DNA of 64,000 nt, taken from NCBI GenBank assembly GCA_011525915.1, contig WYBM01000078.1:31011-95010 (forward strand). Direction: 5' to 3'. Under the pieces are notes generated by a model. The model searched no databases and had not been told where the DNA came from. It saw nothing but the letters and a program-made list of their open reading frames with translations. This DNA comes from Ardenticatenaceae bacterium. GTDB lineage: Bacteria > Chloroflexota > Anaerolineae > Promineifilales > Promineifilaceae. The stretch's first letter is position 1; each line of letters starts with the position of its first letter. The position numbers were made by a program, and so were the translations under genes. Positions 16,038-24,005 of this stretch are shown here, one piece after another.

Positions 16038-17558
16038 TTAAGATTCACGTTTTCTTTGAGCCACATAGGCCTGCAGCGCTTCGCGCACGGCCGTATCCAT
16101 GTCTGGTTCTTCATAGTCGGCCAGCAGCTGTTTGGCTACCTGGTTGGCCCGCCGGGCGGCGTCCCAGGCGCCCGCTTCGTGCCATGTATCGTAGCTCAAC
16201 CGGTCAGCCAGGATGGGGTGGTAGAAGGCGTCACGGAAACGGGCCAGGGTGTGTGTGGTGCCCAAGTGATGGCCGCCGGCGCCCACGCCAGCGATCATTC
16301 CCAGCGCCAGCGTATCATCATTTACCTCCAGGCCACCTAAAAAGCGGTGCATCATCGCCAGCCCTTCTACGTCTAGAATAAACTTTTCCAGCGAGCAGAC
16401 GAGGCCAGATTCCAACCAACCGGCACTATGCAGAATGATGTTGGCATGGGCCATCACGGCCGGCCACAAACTCATTTGTGTTTCTTGGGCGGCCTGTGCG
16501 TCTGGGATTTTGGCCGTATTCAGGCCGCCGCTGCCCCGGTAAGGCAGGCCATAGTGCCGCGCCAGTTGGGCGCCACACACCAATGCCAGTGCCCCCTCCG
16601 GTGTGCCAAAAGCGGGCGCCCCACTTTGCATCTCAATATTGGTGGTGAAGCCGCCATAAATCACCGGCACGCCAGGGTTGATGAGCTGGGTGAGGGCTAC
16701 GCCCGCCAGGGCTTCGGCGTTTTGTTGGGCGATGGCGCCGGCCAGGGTCACCGGCCCCATGGCACCCGCCAGAATAAAGGGGGTGATGATACAGGGCTGG
16801 CCGTGGCGGGCATACACCAGCAGCGCCCCTAACATGCGCTCGTCGTAGCGCAGCGGGCTGTTGACGTTGACGTTGCTGGCAAAAACGGGTTGGCGTTGGA
16901 TAGTTTCCAGACCGCCAAAGACGATGGCGGCCATATTTACGTAATCTTGGGCGGTGACACGGCCGTGTGCCGCCGTGGTCATCACCTTGTCGCTCAGGGT
17001 CAAGACGGCCAACCCTTTTTCCAGGTTGCGTTGATCTACAGGCACGTCTTGCGGCTCTACCAACAACCCTTCGACAACATGAATAGGGCCGCAGACCTGG
17101 GCCAGTTTGACCATGCGTTGAAAATCTGCCAGGGTGCCGGGGCGACGGCCGTGGTCCAGGTCTGTGTAGTAAGGCACGGCGCCCACAGTGGCAAAGTTGA
17201 CGTAATTGCCGCCAATGGTCAGGCTGTGTGCGGGGTTGCGTGCCCGCAGGGTAAATTGGGCCGGCGCTTTGGCCGCCAGTTCCAATACCAGCCCACGATC
17301 TAGCCGTACATGATGGGTGGCCGGGTTGACAGTAGCGCCTGCCTTCTGCCAGTAGTCCAGCGCCTCATCGTCCAGAAACTCCAGACCGATGTTTTCCAGA
17401 ATATGCAGTGAGGCGGCGTGAATCTGTTCAATTTGGGTTGGAGACAATATTTCCAGGGGAGCATACGGATTTTGCAGCGGGCGGAAGGGTTTGTTGGCCA
17501 GCGGTGAATCGGGCCGGGTGCGGCGCGGTGTGCGGGTTCTGGTTCTGATGCGTGTCAT
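16038..17558 (-). CDS. MttB-family (trimethylamine methyltransferase-like) protein, copy 2
   Basis: This 506-residue paralogue of the gene at 9397-10926 has the same Arg-rich start ('MTRIRTRTRTPRRTRPDSP'), 'QIEQIHAASLHILENIGLEF', 'GAPAFGTPEGALALVCGAQLARHYG' and 'HHLGTTHTLARF'. It too has no internal amber codon, so it is a non-pyrrolysine MttB homologue that may move a methyl group from a quaternary or tertiary amine to a corrinoid acceptor. It overlaps the upstream hypothetical gene by four bases (ATGA), so translation is coupled. The FAD oxidoreductase downstream could handle the demethylated product. Confidence 0.85.
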   Translation of the reverse strand: MTRIRTRTRTPRRTRPDSPLANKPFRPLQNPYAPLEILSPTQIEQIHAASLHILENIGLEFLDDEALDYWQKAGATVNPATHHVRLDRGLVLELAAKAPAQFTLRARNPAHSLTIGGNYVNFATVGAVPYYTDLDHGRRPGTLADFQRMVKLAQVCGPIHVVEGLLVEPQDVPVDQRNLEKGLAVLTLSDKVMTTAAHGRVTAQDYVNMAAIVFGGLETIQRQPVFASNVNVNSPLRYDERMLGALLVYARHGQPCIITPFILAGAMGPVTLAGAIAQQNAEALAGVALTQLINPGVPVIYGGFTTNIEMQSGAPAFGTPEGALALVCGAQLARHYGLPYRGSGGLNTAKIPDAQAAQETQMSLWPAVMAHANIILHSAGWLESGLVCSLEKFILDVEGLAMMHRFLGGLEVNDDTLALGMIAGVGAGGHHLGTTHTLARFRDAFYHPILADRLSYDTWHEAGAWDAARRANQVAKQLLADYEEPDMDTAVREALQAYVAQRKRES

Positions 17559-18223
17559 GGTTGAGGCCCAGCCCGCTGAGGGGTATCAACCTCTGGTAGG
17601 GTATCAAGTTCTCTCTCAGCTTGCCAGCGCGGTTCACATTGGTAGTCGTAATATTTGGCACGGGTGAGGTGCAGGTGGTGGTGATGATAGATGCCAGCGG
17701 GTAAACGGCCGTGAAAGATGCACACTGTCAGGTAATAATGGGGTGCCAACTGCTGTACGGCCTGGGCATGGGCCTGGCTGGTGCGCCAATGGTCGCGGGC
17801 CTCATCGTCGGCGAAGATGACAAGATTCGCATAGTTATCACCATTCAGAGCCATGGTACTGTAACTCATCAGGCCGGGATGATCAGGAATTTCGGCCACC
17901 AGGATGCGGTCAAATTCATGAGCCAGGGCTATATCGGCCTCATCGCGCTTGTGGCCGAAGAAACCAACGATGGTTAACGGCCGTATCTGCCGCAGGGGTT
18001 CTGGTTGAGCAATGACAATCCGGTGGAACCAGTCGCTGTTGTCTGGCCGATTAAACAAGACAATGTGTGGTGGTTGAGCCGAAAGATAGGGATATTCCAG
18101 CAGCACACATACCTGTCCGGCCATATAGCTTAACGTTCGCTGGTCGGTAAGCACATGATCAGGCCGGGTAAACGGCCGTTCTTTTACCATTTCATGGGGT
18201 TGTAATTGCAGCAGTCTGGCCAT
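17555..18223 (-). CDS. Hypothetical protein coupled to mttB-like copy 2
   Basis: This 222-residue soluble protein has no signal peptide or membrane segment, and I do not recognise a family. It has many His and Tyr residues, including a 'YHHHHLHL' run near residue 180 that could bind metal. Predicted short strands alternate with helices ('VCVLLEYPYL', 'RPLTIVGFFGHKRDEADIAL', 'YYLTVCIFHGRLPAG'). It overlaps the MttB-like gene by four bases in an ATGA junction, which ties it to the same process. It is probably the first gene of the leftward operon. Confidence 0.65.
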   Translation of the reverse strand: MARLLQLQPHEMVKERPFTRPDHVLTDQRTLSYMAGQVCVLLEYPYLSAQPPHIVLFNRPDNSDWFHRIVIAQPEPLRQIRPLTIVGFFGHKRDEADIALAHEFDRILVAEIPDHPGLMSYSTMALNGDNYANLVIFADDEARDHWRTSQAHAQAVQQLAPHYYLTVCIFHGRLPAGIYHHHHLHLTRAKYYDYQCEPRWQAERELDTLPEVDTPQRAGPQP

Positions 18224-18267
18224 GTTATTTATTATCCAAAGCAGTAACCAATACTTCTCAAGGGTTA

Positions 18268-18328
18268 GGTAAACCGCACAAAGTTTTTCGCAAATCCAGC
18301 GTACCGGTTTTATGCGGTTTCCTGGAAG
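18268..18328. terminator. Possible weak hairpin containing GGTAAACCGCACAA
   Basis: GGTAAACCGCACAAA at 18268-18282 can pair imperfectly with TGCGGTTTCC near 18314-18323. It lies between the IclR gene and the next leftward gene. The same 14-base left arm recurs at 59852-59865, where it forms a perfect hairpin. Terminator function is a guess from position. Confidence 0.35.
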
Positions 18329-18386
18329 AATCGGCAGCGCCTAAAGCGATCTTGATTTTGAATGATTGTTGCCGATTACCTGACTA

Positions 18387-19163
18387 TTACGACAAATAAC
18401 CCAGATCGGCGGAAATTTTGGCCGTTGTTGCCAAAAGCGGGGCCACGAAGCCGCTAATGACGCTGTCGGCCAGACGATAGGTAGGACCAGAGACCGCCAG
18501 TGTGGCAATCACTTTGCCCTGATGGTTATGGAGAGGGGCGGCTATAGAGCTGAAACCTTCTTCAAATTCCCCATGGACAATGGCATAGCCGTCCTGGCAG
18601 ACTTGAGCCAGCGATTGTTCAAGCTGGGTGTGACCGGTGATGGTATGTGGTGTGAGGGCCGGTAAGGGGGTGGGCAGCACGGCCGTGCGCTCTGCCGGGT
18701 GCATGTAGGCCAGCAGCACCTTACCGCTGGCGGTGCAATAGAGTGGTGTGCGCCGCCCGATCCACCCCATATAGCGGATAGGTTGGGGGCTGTTAGCCAG
18801 TTCAATGCAGACACAGTCACGGCCGTCTAGCACGGTTACGTTGATCGTTTCTCTGGTGATCGCTACTAACTCATCCAGGTAAGGCTGGGCGGCCGCGCGG
18901 GCGTTTAGCCGCCCCAGGGCGACCCCGGCCAGGGGTACCAACCCCAGCCCCAGGCGATATTTGCCGGTCTCTGGGTTTTGATCCATTAACCCTTCGTGTT
19001 GTAAAGTAGCCAACATGCGGGAGACGGTGCTCTTATGCAAGCCCAGGCGGCGGCTGAGTTCCATAACGCTCAGTTCCGGTTCTGCTTCGGTAAAGCTGCG
19101 CATAATGGTAGCCGCTCGTTGAATCGATTGAATAAGACCTGAATGTTCTGTCGGGTTGTCCAT
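18387..19163 (-). CDS. IclR-family transcriptional regulator
   Basis: This 258-residue protein is of normal IclR length. The N-terminal winged helix is 'LIQSIQRAATIMRSFTEAEP' with recognition helix 'SVMELSRRLGLHKSTVSRMLATLQHEGL' (about residues 30-57). The C-terminal effector domain includes 'GWIGRRTPLYCTASGKVLLAYM' and 'GYAIVHGEFEEGFSSIAAPL'. These regulators usually control nearby catabolic genes in response to a carboxylic or amino acid. I start it at the ATG at 19163; the frame is open further upstream but that part lacks family likeness. It is divergent from an EamA exporter, with direct repeats directly before its start codon. Confidence 0.9.
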   Translation of the reverse strand: MDNPTEHSGLIQSIQRAATIMRSFTEAEPELSVMELSRRLGLHKSTVSRMLATLQHEGLMDQNPETGKYRLGLGLVPLAGVALGRLNARAAAQPYLDELVAITRETINVTVLDGRDCVCIELANSPQPIRYMGWIGRRTPLYCTASGKVLLAYMHPAERTAVLPTPLPALTPHTITGHTQLEQSLAQVCQDGYAIVHGEFEEGFSSIAAPLHNHQGKVIATLAVSGPTYRLADSVISGFVAPLLATTAKISADLGYLS

Positions 19164-19169
19164 GGGGTT

Positions 19170-19203
19170 GTTGCGTATTATGAAACCGTGTTGCGTAATA
19201 TGG
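19170..19203. promoter_or_regulatory. Candidate IclR operator: direct repeat GTTGCGTANTATG
   Basis: GTTGCGTATTATG at 19170 and GTTGCGTAATATG at 19190 are spaced exactly 20 bp apart, about two helical turns. They lie 7 bases before the IclR start, in the gap shared with the divergent exporter. A regulator dimer or tetramer could use both sites to control both genes. Confidence 0.5.
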
Positions 19204-19293
19204 TCTATCTGATTATAGACAAACACTCCGTGAGCGTCAATGGGAAAATGCCGTTTTGGGGTTGGTCTATTAACCTTGACTGGAGGTGTTCTC

Positions 19294-20211
19294 GTGGTTG
19301 AGAAAGCTTTTTGGCAGCGATTTCCCCGTCTAACGGCCGTCTTACAAGCCTTGTTTGTGACATTTTTGTGGTCTACCTCTTGGGTACTCATCAAAATAGG
19401 GTTAGTCGATCTGCCGCCGTTAACCTTCGCTGGGCTGCGTTATTCGCTGGCCTTTCTCTGTTTGCTGCCTATTTTCTGGCGGCGGGGAGGGGGGGCTAAA
19501 CTCCGCAGGCTCTCCCGCCGGTTGTGGCTGCGTCTGATAGGGTTAGGTATCTTGTTTTATGCAGTCACCCAGGGCGCACAGTTTGTGGGGTTGGCTTACT
19601 TGCCAGCCGTCACCGTCAACCTGATGTTAGGCTTCACGCCGGTGATGGTGGCGTTACTAGGGATGGCTTTGTTGGCTGAACGGCCGTCAACCCGCCAATG
19701 GTGGGGCATGGCCTTGTCTATTGGAGGGATAGTTGTGTACTTCTACCCAGTGGTCATACCGGCGGGGCAGGTGCTTGGTTTTGGGGCGTTGATGGTTGGT
19801 GTCGTGGCCAATGCCGGTTCGGCCGTACTCGGCCGGGCTATTAACCGTGACCAACACCTGACACCGTTGACGGTCACGGTGGTGAGTATGGGAATAGGGG
19901 CGGCATTGTTATTGCTGGCCGGAGGACTCACCCAAGGCATACCTATAATACATGGGCGAAACTGGGCCATTATTGGCTGGTTGGCATTGGTAAACACGGC
20001 TTTTGCCTTCACCTTATGGAACCATACACTGCGTACACTCTCTGCCTTGGAATCAAGCATCATTAACAGTACGATGGCCGTGCAAATTCCTATCCTGGCC
20101 GTGTTGTTTTTGGGTGAAACGTTGACCCGTCAAGAGGTAACAGGCCTGGCAGTGGCCATTGTCGGCGCCTTATTGGTGCAGCTGGGCCGGGCGCGGCTGC
20201 GCCCACCTTAA
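19294..20211 (+). CDS. EamA/DMT-family transporter
   Basis: This protein of about 305 residues has ten membrane helices in two EamA repeats. The first begins 'ALFVTFLWSTSWVLIKIGL'; the second ends 'AVQIPILAVLFLGETLTRQEVTGLAVAIVGALLVQLGR'. It is a likely metabolite or amine exporter. The GTG at 19294 is chosen because TGGAGGTG sits about seven bases before it; the longer frame from 19240 lacks a ribosome binding site. It is divergent from the IclR gene, suggesting IclR control. Its stop overlaps the stop of the convergent MetE-like gene by four bases. Confidence 0.85.
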   Translation: MVEKAFWQRFPRLTAVLQALFVTFLWSTSWVLIKIGLVDLPPLTFAGLRYSLAFLCLLPIFWRRGGGAKLRRLSRRLWLRLIGLGILFYAVTQGAQFVGLAYLPAVTVNLMLGFTPVMVALLGMALLAERPSTRQWWGMALSIGGIVVYFYPVVIPAGQVLGFGALMVGVVANAGSAVLGRAINRDQHLTPLTVTVVSMGIGAALLLLAGGLTQGIPIIHGRNWAIIGWLALVNTAFAFTLWNHTLRTLSALESSIINSTMAVQIPILAVLFLGETLTRQEVTGLAVAIVGALLVQLGRARLRPP

Positions 20212-21320
20212 CTACCCCAGATCGCCTCGGCTGTTTTCACGATGATGCCCAGCTTGTATTGTTGGTCAGCCATCGTAATGGCATTACCCATGACCGAGGT
20301 GGCAAAACCGCATTGTGGGCTGAGGGCCAGGCGCTCCAGGTCAATGAACTGTGCCGCTTCGTGAATACGGGCGGTGAGTTCGGCTACGGTTTCCTGGCGG
20401 GGTGTTTTGGTAGTGACCAGACCCAGCACAGCCGTTTTCTCCTCTGGTACGTCACGCAGTGGTTCAAATCCCCCAGAGCGCTCATCATCGTATTCCAACA
20501 TGAGCCGCTGCGCCTTGATACGCTGGAAGATCGGTTTGGCGATAAGATCATACCCACCCGCTACCAGCCAGCGGCTGCCCTGGTTGCCGCGGCACAGGTG
20601 AAAGCTAAAGGTCACGCCCGGAAAATGTCCGATAACGGCATTGTCCATCTCAATGCCGCGCGCCAGGTATTTTTCCAGCGGCCAGCCCTGGCTTTCATAA
20701 AATGCGCGTGTTTGGGGATCAAGCAAAAGAGGATAATGGGGAGCATCCAGCTGGATGTAGGTAGCGCCCAATCTTACTAATTCTGCCACCTCTTCGTGGA
20801 GAATGTCTACCACATCTGCCAGGAAGCTGTCCAGGGTGGGGTAAACGTGGGTGGAATGTTGTGCGGACCAGAAATTGGCCCACAAGCTGGGGCTGGGCAG
20901 GGTAATTTTGGGGGTGCGCCTGGTGTGGCCGCGTAGATAAACAAACTCTTCAGCCGAAAGATGCCGTTTGCGCCGTAGTTTACCGGTGACGCCCAGTTGA
21001 GACGGCCGTGCTCGTGACCAGTCGCCTATGTGATCATTGCCGTGCCAGTCACCCCACAAAAAAGCATCTTCGTCCCACTCGCCAAAACCGTCTACCGCTG
21101 CCGGTAACTGACTCTGAAAGCTAAGACGGCGCTGTTCGCCATCGGTTAATACAGCCAACCCGGCTTCTTCTTGCTGGGTGATAGCTTCGTTTACGGCTTG
21201 GTCTTCCAGGTGTTTAAAGGCTGCCGCTGGTATCCGGCCGGCAGCTAAATCATGGCGCGCCTGACGCAGGTAAGACGGCCGTAACAAGCTGCCCACAACA
21301 TCGGCATGTATATTCATCAT
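20208..21320 (-). CDS. MetE C-terminal domain-like (cobalamin-independent methionine synthase-type) protein
   Basis: This 370-residue protein matches the catalytic half of MetE, a TIM barrel that moves a methyl group to a thiol held by zinc. The candidate zinc ligands appear in order: 'FHLCRGN' (His and Cys), an acidic segment 'MLEYDDERSG', and 'LSPQCGF' (Cys). 'YIQLDAPHY' is the conserved strand. It lacks MetE's N-terminal half, so it is a core-MetE type. Such short forms may take methyl groups from corrinoid proteins or small methyl donors instead of polyglutamyl methyl-folate. Beside MttB-like genes it could be the methyl sink, which is inference. Confidence 0.82.
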   Translation of the reverse strand: MMNIHADVVGSLLRPSYLRQARHDLAAGRIPAAAFKHLEDQAVNEAITQQEEAGLAVLTDGEQRRLSFQSQLPAAVDGFGEWDEDAFLWGDWHGNDHIGDWSRARPSQLGVTGKLRRKRHLSAEEFVYLRGHTRRTPKITLPSPSLWANFWSAQHSTHVYPTLDSFLADVVDILHEEVAELVRLGATYIQLDAPHYPLLLDPQTRAFYESQGWPLEKYLARGIEMDNAVIGHFPGVTFSFHLCRGNQGSRWLVAGGYDLIAKPIFQRIKAQRLMLEYDDERSGGFEPLRDVPEEKTAVLGLVTTKTPRQETVAELTARIHEAAQFIDLERLALSPQCGFATSVMGNAITMADQQYKLGIIVKTAEAIWGS

Positions 21321-21324
21321 AAGT

Positions 21325-21468
21325 TTACCCTAGCAGGTTCTCTTCATACGGATACAAAGAGATAATGACTGGCCCGTCGGCCGTAATCCAAACTTCGTCT
21401 TCCAGGTTGACGCCGGTTTCTACGAAGGTTTTGTTCATGCCGAGAGCCCGACGGTCTTGGCGGATCAT
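21325..21468 (-). pseudogene. C-terminal fragment of an M24 (Xaa-Pro aminopeptidase/creatinase-like) protein
   Basis: Forty-seven codons read 'KTFVETGVNLEDEVWITADG' followed by a short 'PVIISLYPYEENLL' tail, which is how M24-family proteins end (G-(V/F)-x-(L/I)-E-D-x-x-(W/V)-(V/I)-T-x-D-G). All of the metal-binding core is absent. An AAGGGG precedes the ATG at 21468, so a short peptide might still be made. The fragment lies between the MAL-like and MetE-like genes, read leftward. A lost creatinase-type hydrolase would fit the sarcosine theme, but the assignment rests on a short match. Confidence 0.4.
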
Positions 21469-21504
21469 CTTTTCCCCTTTTTGACACAGAGGCACGGAAG
21501 CTTG

Positions 21505-22785
21505 TTACGCTTTGGGCTGCTGCTTCTCTGTGTGCATTATTTTTGCCATCTCGTTATATAAGAGGTCCGGCGGGCCGGATAGCGCCTGAGCGCCGGTGAG
21601 CAGGGCCATGACCACGGCCGTAGCCACCCCGCTGCCGTCCGCATACAGCGTTACCTTCATTCCCTGCGCCTGGCAGGTCAACATAAAGTGGATCGTTTCA
21701 TGGATGCTGCCAAATTGGGTGCTGTTTAGATGAATGTGATGCACGGCCGTGGCTGCGGTCAGTTCGCGCAGCTCGTCCGGTGAAAACAAGCTGGCTCCGG
21801 CGGACAGTTGGGTAGTCATGCGCCGCAGGCGCAGGTAGCCGTAAAGGTGCTGCATCACTTTGCGCACGGCCGTGAAGTCACCACCAACCACGTTTTCCAC
21901 CACCAGAGGGTAGGGTTTAGCCGCTTGTTCCAGACCATACAGCGCCCCCAGAATTTTGCCCTCATTGTGACCATATAGTTCGGTAAAGGCACCTTGAAGA
22001 TTTAAGTGAATGGCTGGCCTAGCGGGGGGCGTGGCGCCCTCAAGATTCAGGGTGATAGCTGGTTTAGCGGGGGGCGTAGCGGCGGCCAGCCATGCGGCCA
22101 CCTGGCGTACATGCGCCTGTAAACGCTCCGCGTCTGCACCTAACATGGTTTGGGGATTACCACCAGCGGTGCTATAACCAAAGGCAGCCACGTGTGTGCC
22201 CAACACCGGCTGCACGGCCGTGATCGTGGTGTCATTGACTTCCACGTGTAAAGGTACCATGGCATCTGGCCAGGGGAGGCCATAGGCTTCCGCCAAGACG
22301 GCTGTTGGCGTCTGGCGGCGGCTGAGGGCAACAGCATTTAAAATGGCCTGGCTGAGGCCAAAGCGTACAGCAGGAAGTAACGGCCGTGTCTCTATGACCT
22401 GTTTTGTTTGGGGCTTCTCTGGGGCTAGTAACCCAGTAATCAATTCCCGGCGGGAAAGCCCACCCCCGGCGGGCAAAACCCCTGGTGGCTGAGCATGAGT
22501 GGTCGTGATTTTTTCCCTCAGGCCATCACATATTGTGGCTAAATCTGGGAAGCTGGTCAGGGGATGGTCTGGCAAAAAATGGTCTTGCAAAAAGGGGGCA
22601 ACTTGTTGTTGAATGGTTTTTATGGCGGCCTGGCTGTCTGGCAAACCAGTGCATTCACCCCAGGCGGTACGGCCGTCAGCCAGCCTGATCCTGATCAATA
22701 CACAGTCACCATTCACGGCTAAGCCGGGTATGGCGGTTAACGACACAATGTTTGCCACAGAATCCATGCTGGTTATTTTACTCAT
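21505..22785 (-). CDS. Methylaspartate ammonia-lyase-like enolase-superfamily protein, active site altered
   Basis: This 426-residue protein follows methylaspartate ammonia-lyase (MAL) in length and in its C-terminal half: 'HHIHLNSTQFGSIHETIHFMLTCQAQGM', 'DGSGVATAVVMALLTGAQAL' and 'LLYNEMAKIM'. Compared from memory with MAL, the strand 'HIDVYG' reads 'IHLNLQG' (metal ligand Asp to Asn). 'QIKTPDLGG' reads 'HLNSTQFGS', losing the catalytic Lys. The third metal-ligand site reads 'TTQLSAGAS'. The Glu in 'LVVENV' remains. A 15-residue tandem duplication covers the first altered strand. It may be a repurposed or inactive enzyme. Its start overlaps the divergent membrane-protein gene by two bases. 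Confidence 0.7.
   Translation of the reverse strand: MSKITSMDSVANIVSLTAIPGLAVNGDCVLIRIRLADGRTAWGECTGLPDSQAAIKTIQQQVAPFLQDHFLPDHPLTSFPDLATICDGLREKITTTHAQPPGVLPAGGGLSRRELITGLLAPEKPQTKQVIETRPLLPAVRFGLSQAILNAVALSRRQTPTAVLAEAYGLPWPDAMVPLHVEVNDTTITAVQPVLGTHVAAFGYSTAGGNPQTMLGADAERLQAHVRQVAAWLAAATPPAKPAITLNLEGATPPARPAIHLNLQGAFTELYGHNEGKILGALYGLEQAAKPYPLVVENVVGGDFTAVRKVMQHLYGYLRLRRMTTQLSAGASLFSPDELRELTAATAVHHIHLNSTQFGSIHETIHFMLTCQAQGMKVTLYADGSGVATAVVMALLTGAQALSGPPDLLYNEMAKIMHTEKQQPKA
21992..22081 (-). repeat. In-frame 45-bp tandem duplication inside the MAL-like gene
   Basis: Two adjacent 45-bp units (21992-22036 and 22037-22081) share AGCGGGGGGCGT and most other positions. They encode 'ATPPAKPAITLNLEG' and 'ATPPARPAIHLNLQG'. 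The duplication keeps the frame and repeats a Pro-rich linker plus the strand that normally bears a metal ligand. Confidence 0.9.
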
Positions 22786-23203
22786 GGCAAGAGAAAACCG
22801 AAATCATAATACCACGTTGTTGTGGGGCTGCGCCGGGCTAATCGTGGCCTTCTTTTTCCTGGCTGCCTTTTTGCTGCTGTTTGCTCTGGGGCGTGACCGG
22901 GAATTTGCCCGTTACCCAGGCGCGCTGCCCATCTCCAGCCATAGTAATTACACCGGTTTGCCTTTTCAATATCGTTGGGATGATTCATACCTGGTAGATG
23001 ATAACTTCACGGCTGTGTACAATTGGTACTCCCTTACCTTTAACCTGGGAGCAGAGTCCCGCGCCCTGGGTGGCTGCATTCATATGGCAGGTGAAACGGG
23101 GCAGTGGCGGATCAAACGTTTTGTTACGGTGTTGGTTTGTACCACACCAGAGGGGCAAATGGTGTTCGTAACACGGACAACGGCCGTAAAGCGCCACCCG
23201 TAA
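22784..23203 (+). CDS. Small membrane-anchored hypothetical protein
   Basis: This 139-residue protein has one strong membrane helix near the N-terminus ('LLWGCAGLIVAFFFLAAFLLL', residues about 12-33). It is followed by a roughly 100-residue exported domain with Tyr/Trp-rich strands ('FQYRWDDSYLVDDNFTAVYNWYSL'). I do not recognise a family. I start it at the ATG at 22784, since the longer frame runs through the divergent MAL-like gene. The start codons of the two divergent genes overlap, so the promoter of each must lie within the other gene. Confidence 0.6.
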   Translation: MARENRNHNTTLLWGCAGLIVAFFFLAAFLLLFALGRDREFARYPGALPISSHSNYTGLPFQYRWDDSYLVDDNFTAVYNWYSLTFNLGAESRALGGCIHMAGETGQWRIKRFVTVLVCTTPEGQMVFVTRTTAVKRHP

Positions 23204-23256
23204 TGCGAAACCACGATCCGATTTCAGATGAGGCACAACAGGTAACTGTCGGTGAG

Positions 23257-23916
23257 CTATACCACGGTCCGTAAATCCACAATTTTCTGGTCTGGAATAT
23301 TGCCTAAAGCGGCCCGCACCTGTTCTTCTGTAACGTTGCGTATTTTTAAGACACAGTCATAAAAGCCTTCCTCACGAGGCGTGGGGTAAGTGCCAACGCC
23401 CATGACACCTATTTCATGCTGGCCAAGTACGGCCGTTAACTTGACAAACTCACCCTTGCGATTTGGCATGCGTATGGTCACTCGGATGCCATCTTCTGGC
23501 AGCGCTAACATCTCTTGGAAAGCGTGCAGCAAATCTACTTCCGTTAGAATGCCCACCACCACGCCGCCATCTTCCACCACTGGTAAACAGCCGATCTTAT
23601 GGTCCATCATCATTCGCGCGGCACGTTCGGCCGTGTAGTCTGGCGAAATTGTCACGACGTCTTTAGTCTTTACCATCACGCGCCGCACTTGCAACCCTGC
23701 CAGATAGCGGCTGATGTCCCAGGCATTTAAGCTGCCCAGCATCTCTGGGTCCAACCGAAATGATTGGCGGGTTACCAGTCCTTCCAGTCGTTTGCCCGTA
23801 CCGGCCACCGGTAAATGGCGAATATGGTTTTCAGTCATGATTTTCTGGGCGTCTGTGGCCAGAGTCGTGGGGGGGATCACAATAGGGTGGCGTGTCATAC
23901 AATCTTTGACCAGCAT
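23257..23916 (-). CDS. CBS-pair and ACT domain protein (AcuB-like)
   Basis: This 219-residue protein has two CBS motifs: 'MLVKDCMTRHPIVIPPTTLATDAQKIMTENHIRHLPVAG' at residues 1-39 and 'VRRVMVKTKDVVTISPDYTAERAARMMMDHKIGCLPVVEDG' at about 78-118. A C-terminal ACT-like domain follows from about residue 145. CBS pairs sense adenosyl nucleotides and ACT domains sense amino acids, as in AcuB-type proteins. It lies 89 bases after the fused ABC ATPase in the same direction, with AGGAAAAACC before its ATG, so it may be the last gene of the peptide transporter operon. Confidence 0.85.
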   Translation of the reverse strand: MLVKDCMTRHPIVIPPTTLATDAQKIMTENHIRHLPVAGTGKRLEGLVTRQSFRLDPEMLGSLNAWDISRYLAGLQVRRVMVKTKDVVTISPDYTAERAARMMMDHKIGCLPVVEDGGVVVGILTEVDLLHAFQEMLALPEDGIRVTIRMPNRKGEFVKLTAVLGQHEIGVMGVGTYPTPREEGFYDCVLKIRNVTEEQVRAALGNIPDQKIVDLRTVV

Positions 23917-24005
23917 AAGGTTTTTCCTGGTAATGAGGCCAAGCCTCCATTACCCTACGACAAAGTCATCATTTTAAACGCGCCCTGGGTAAAACCTCAA
24001 GGGCT

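Noticed and set aside
22613..22783. N-terminal extension of the small membrane protein
   Set aside because: The extension is antisense to the start of the MAL-like gene and breaks the normal signal-anchor layout.
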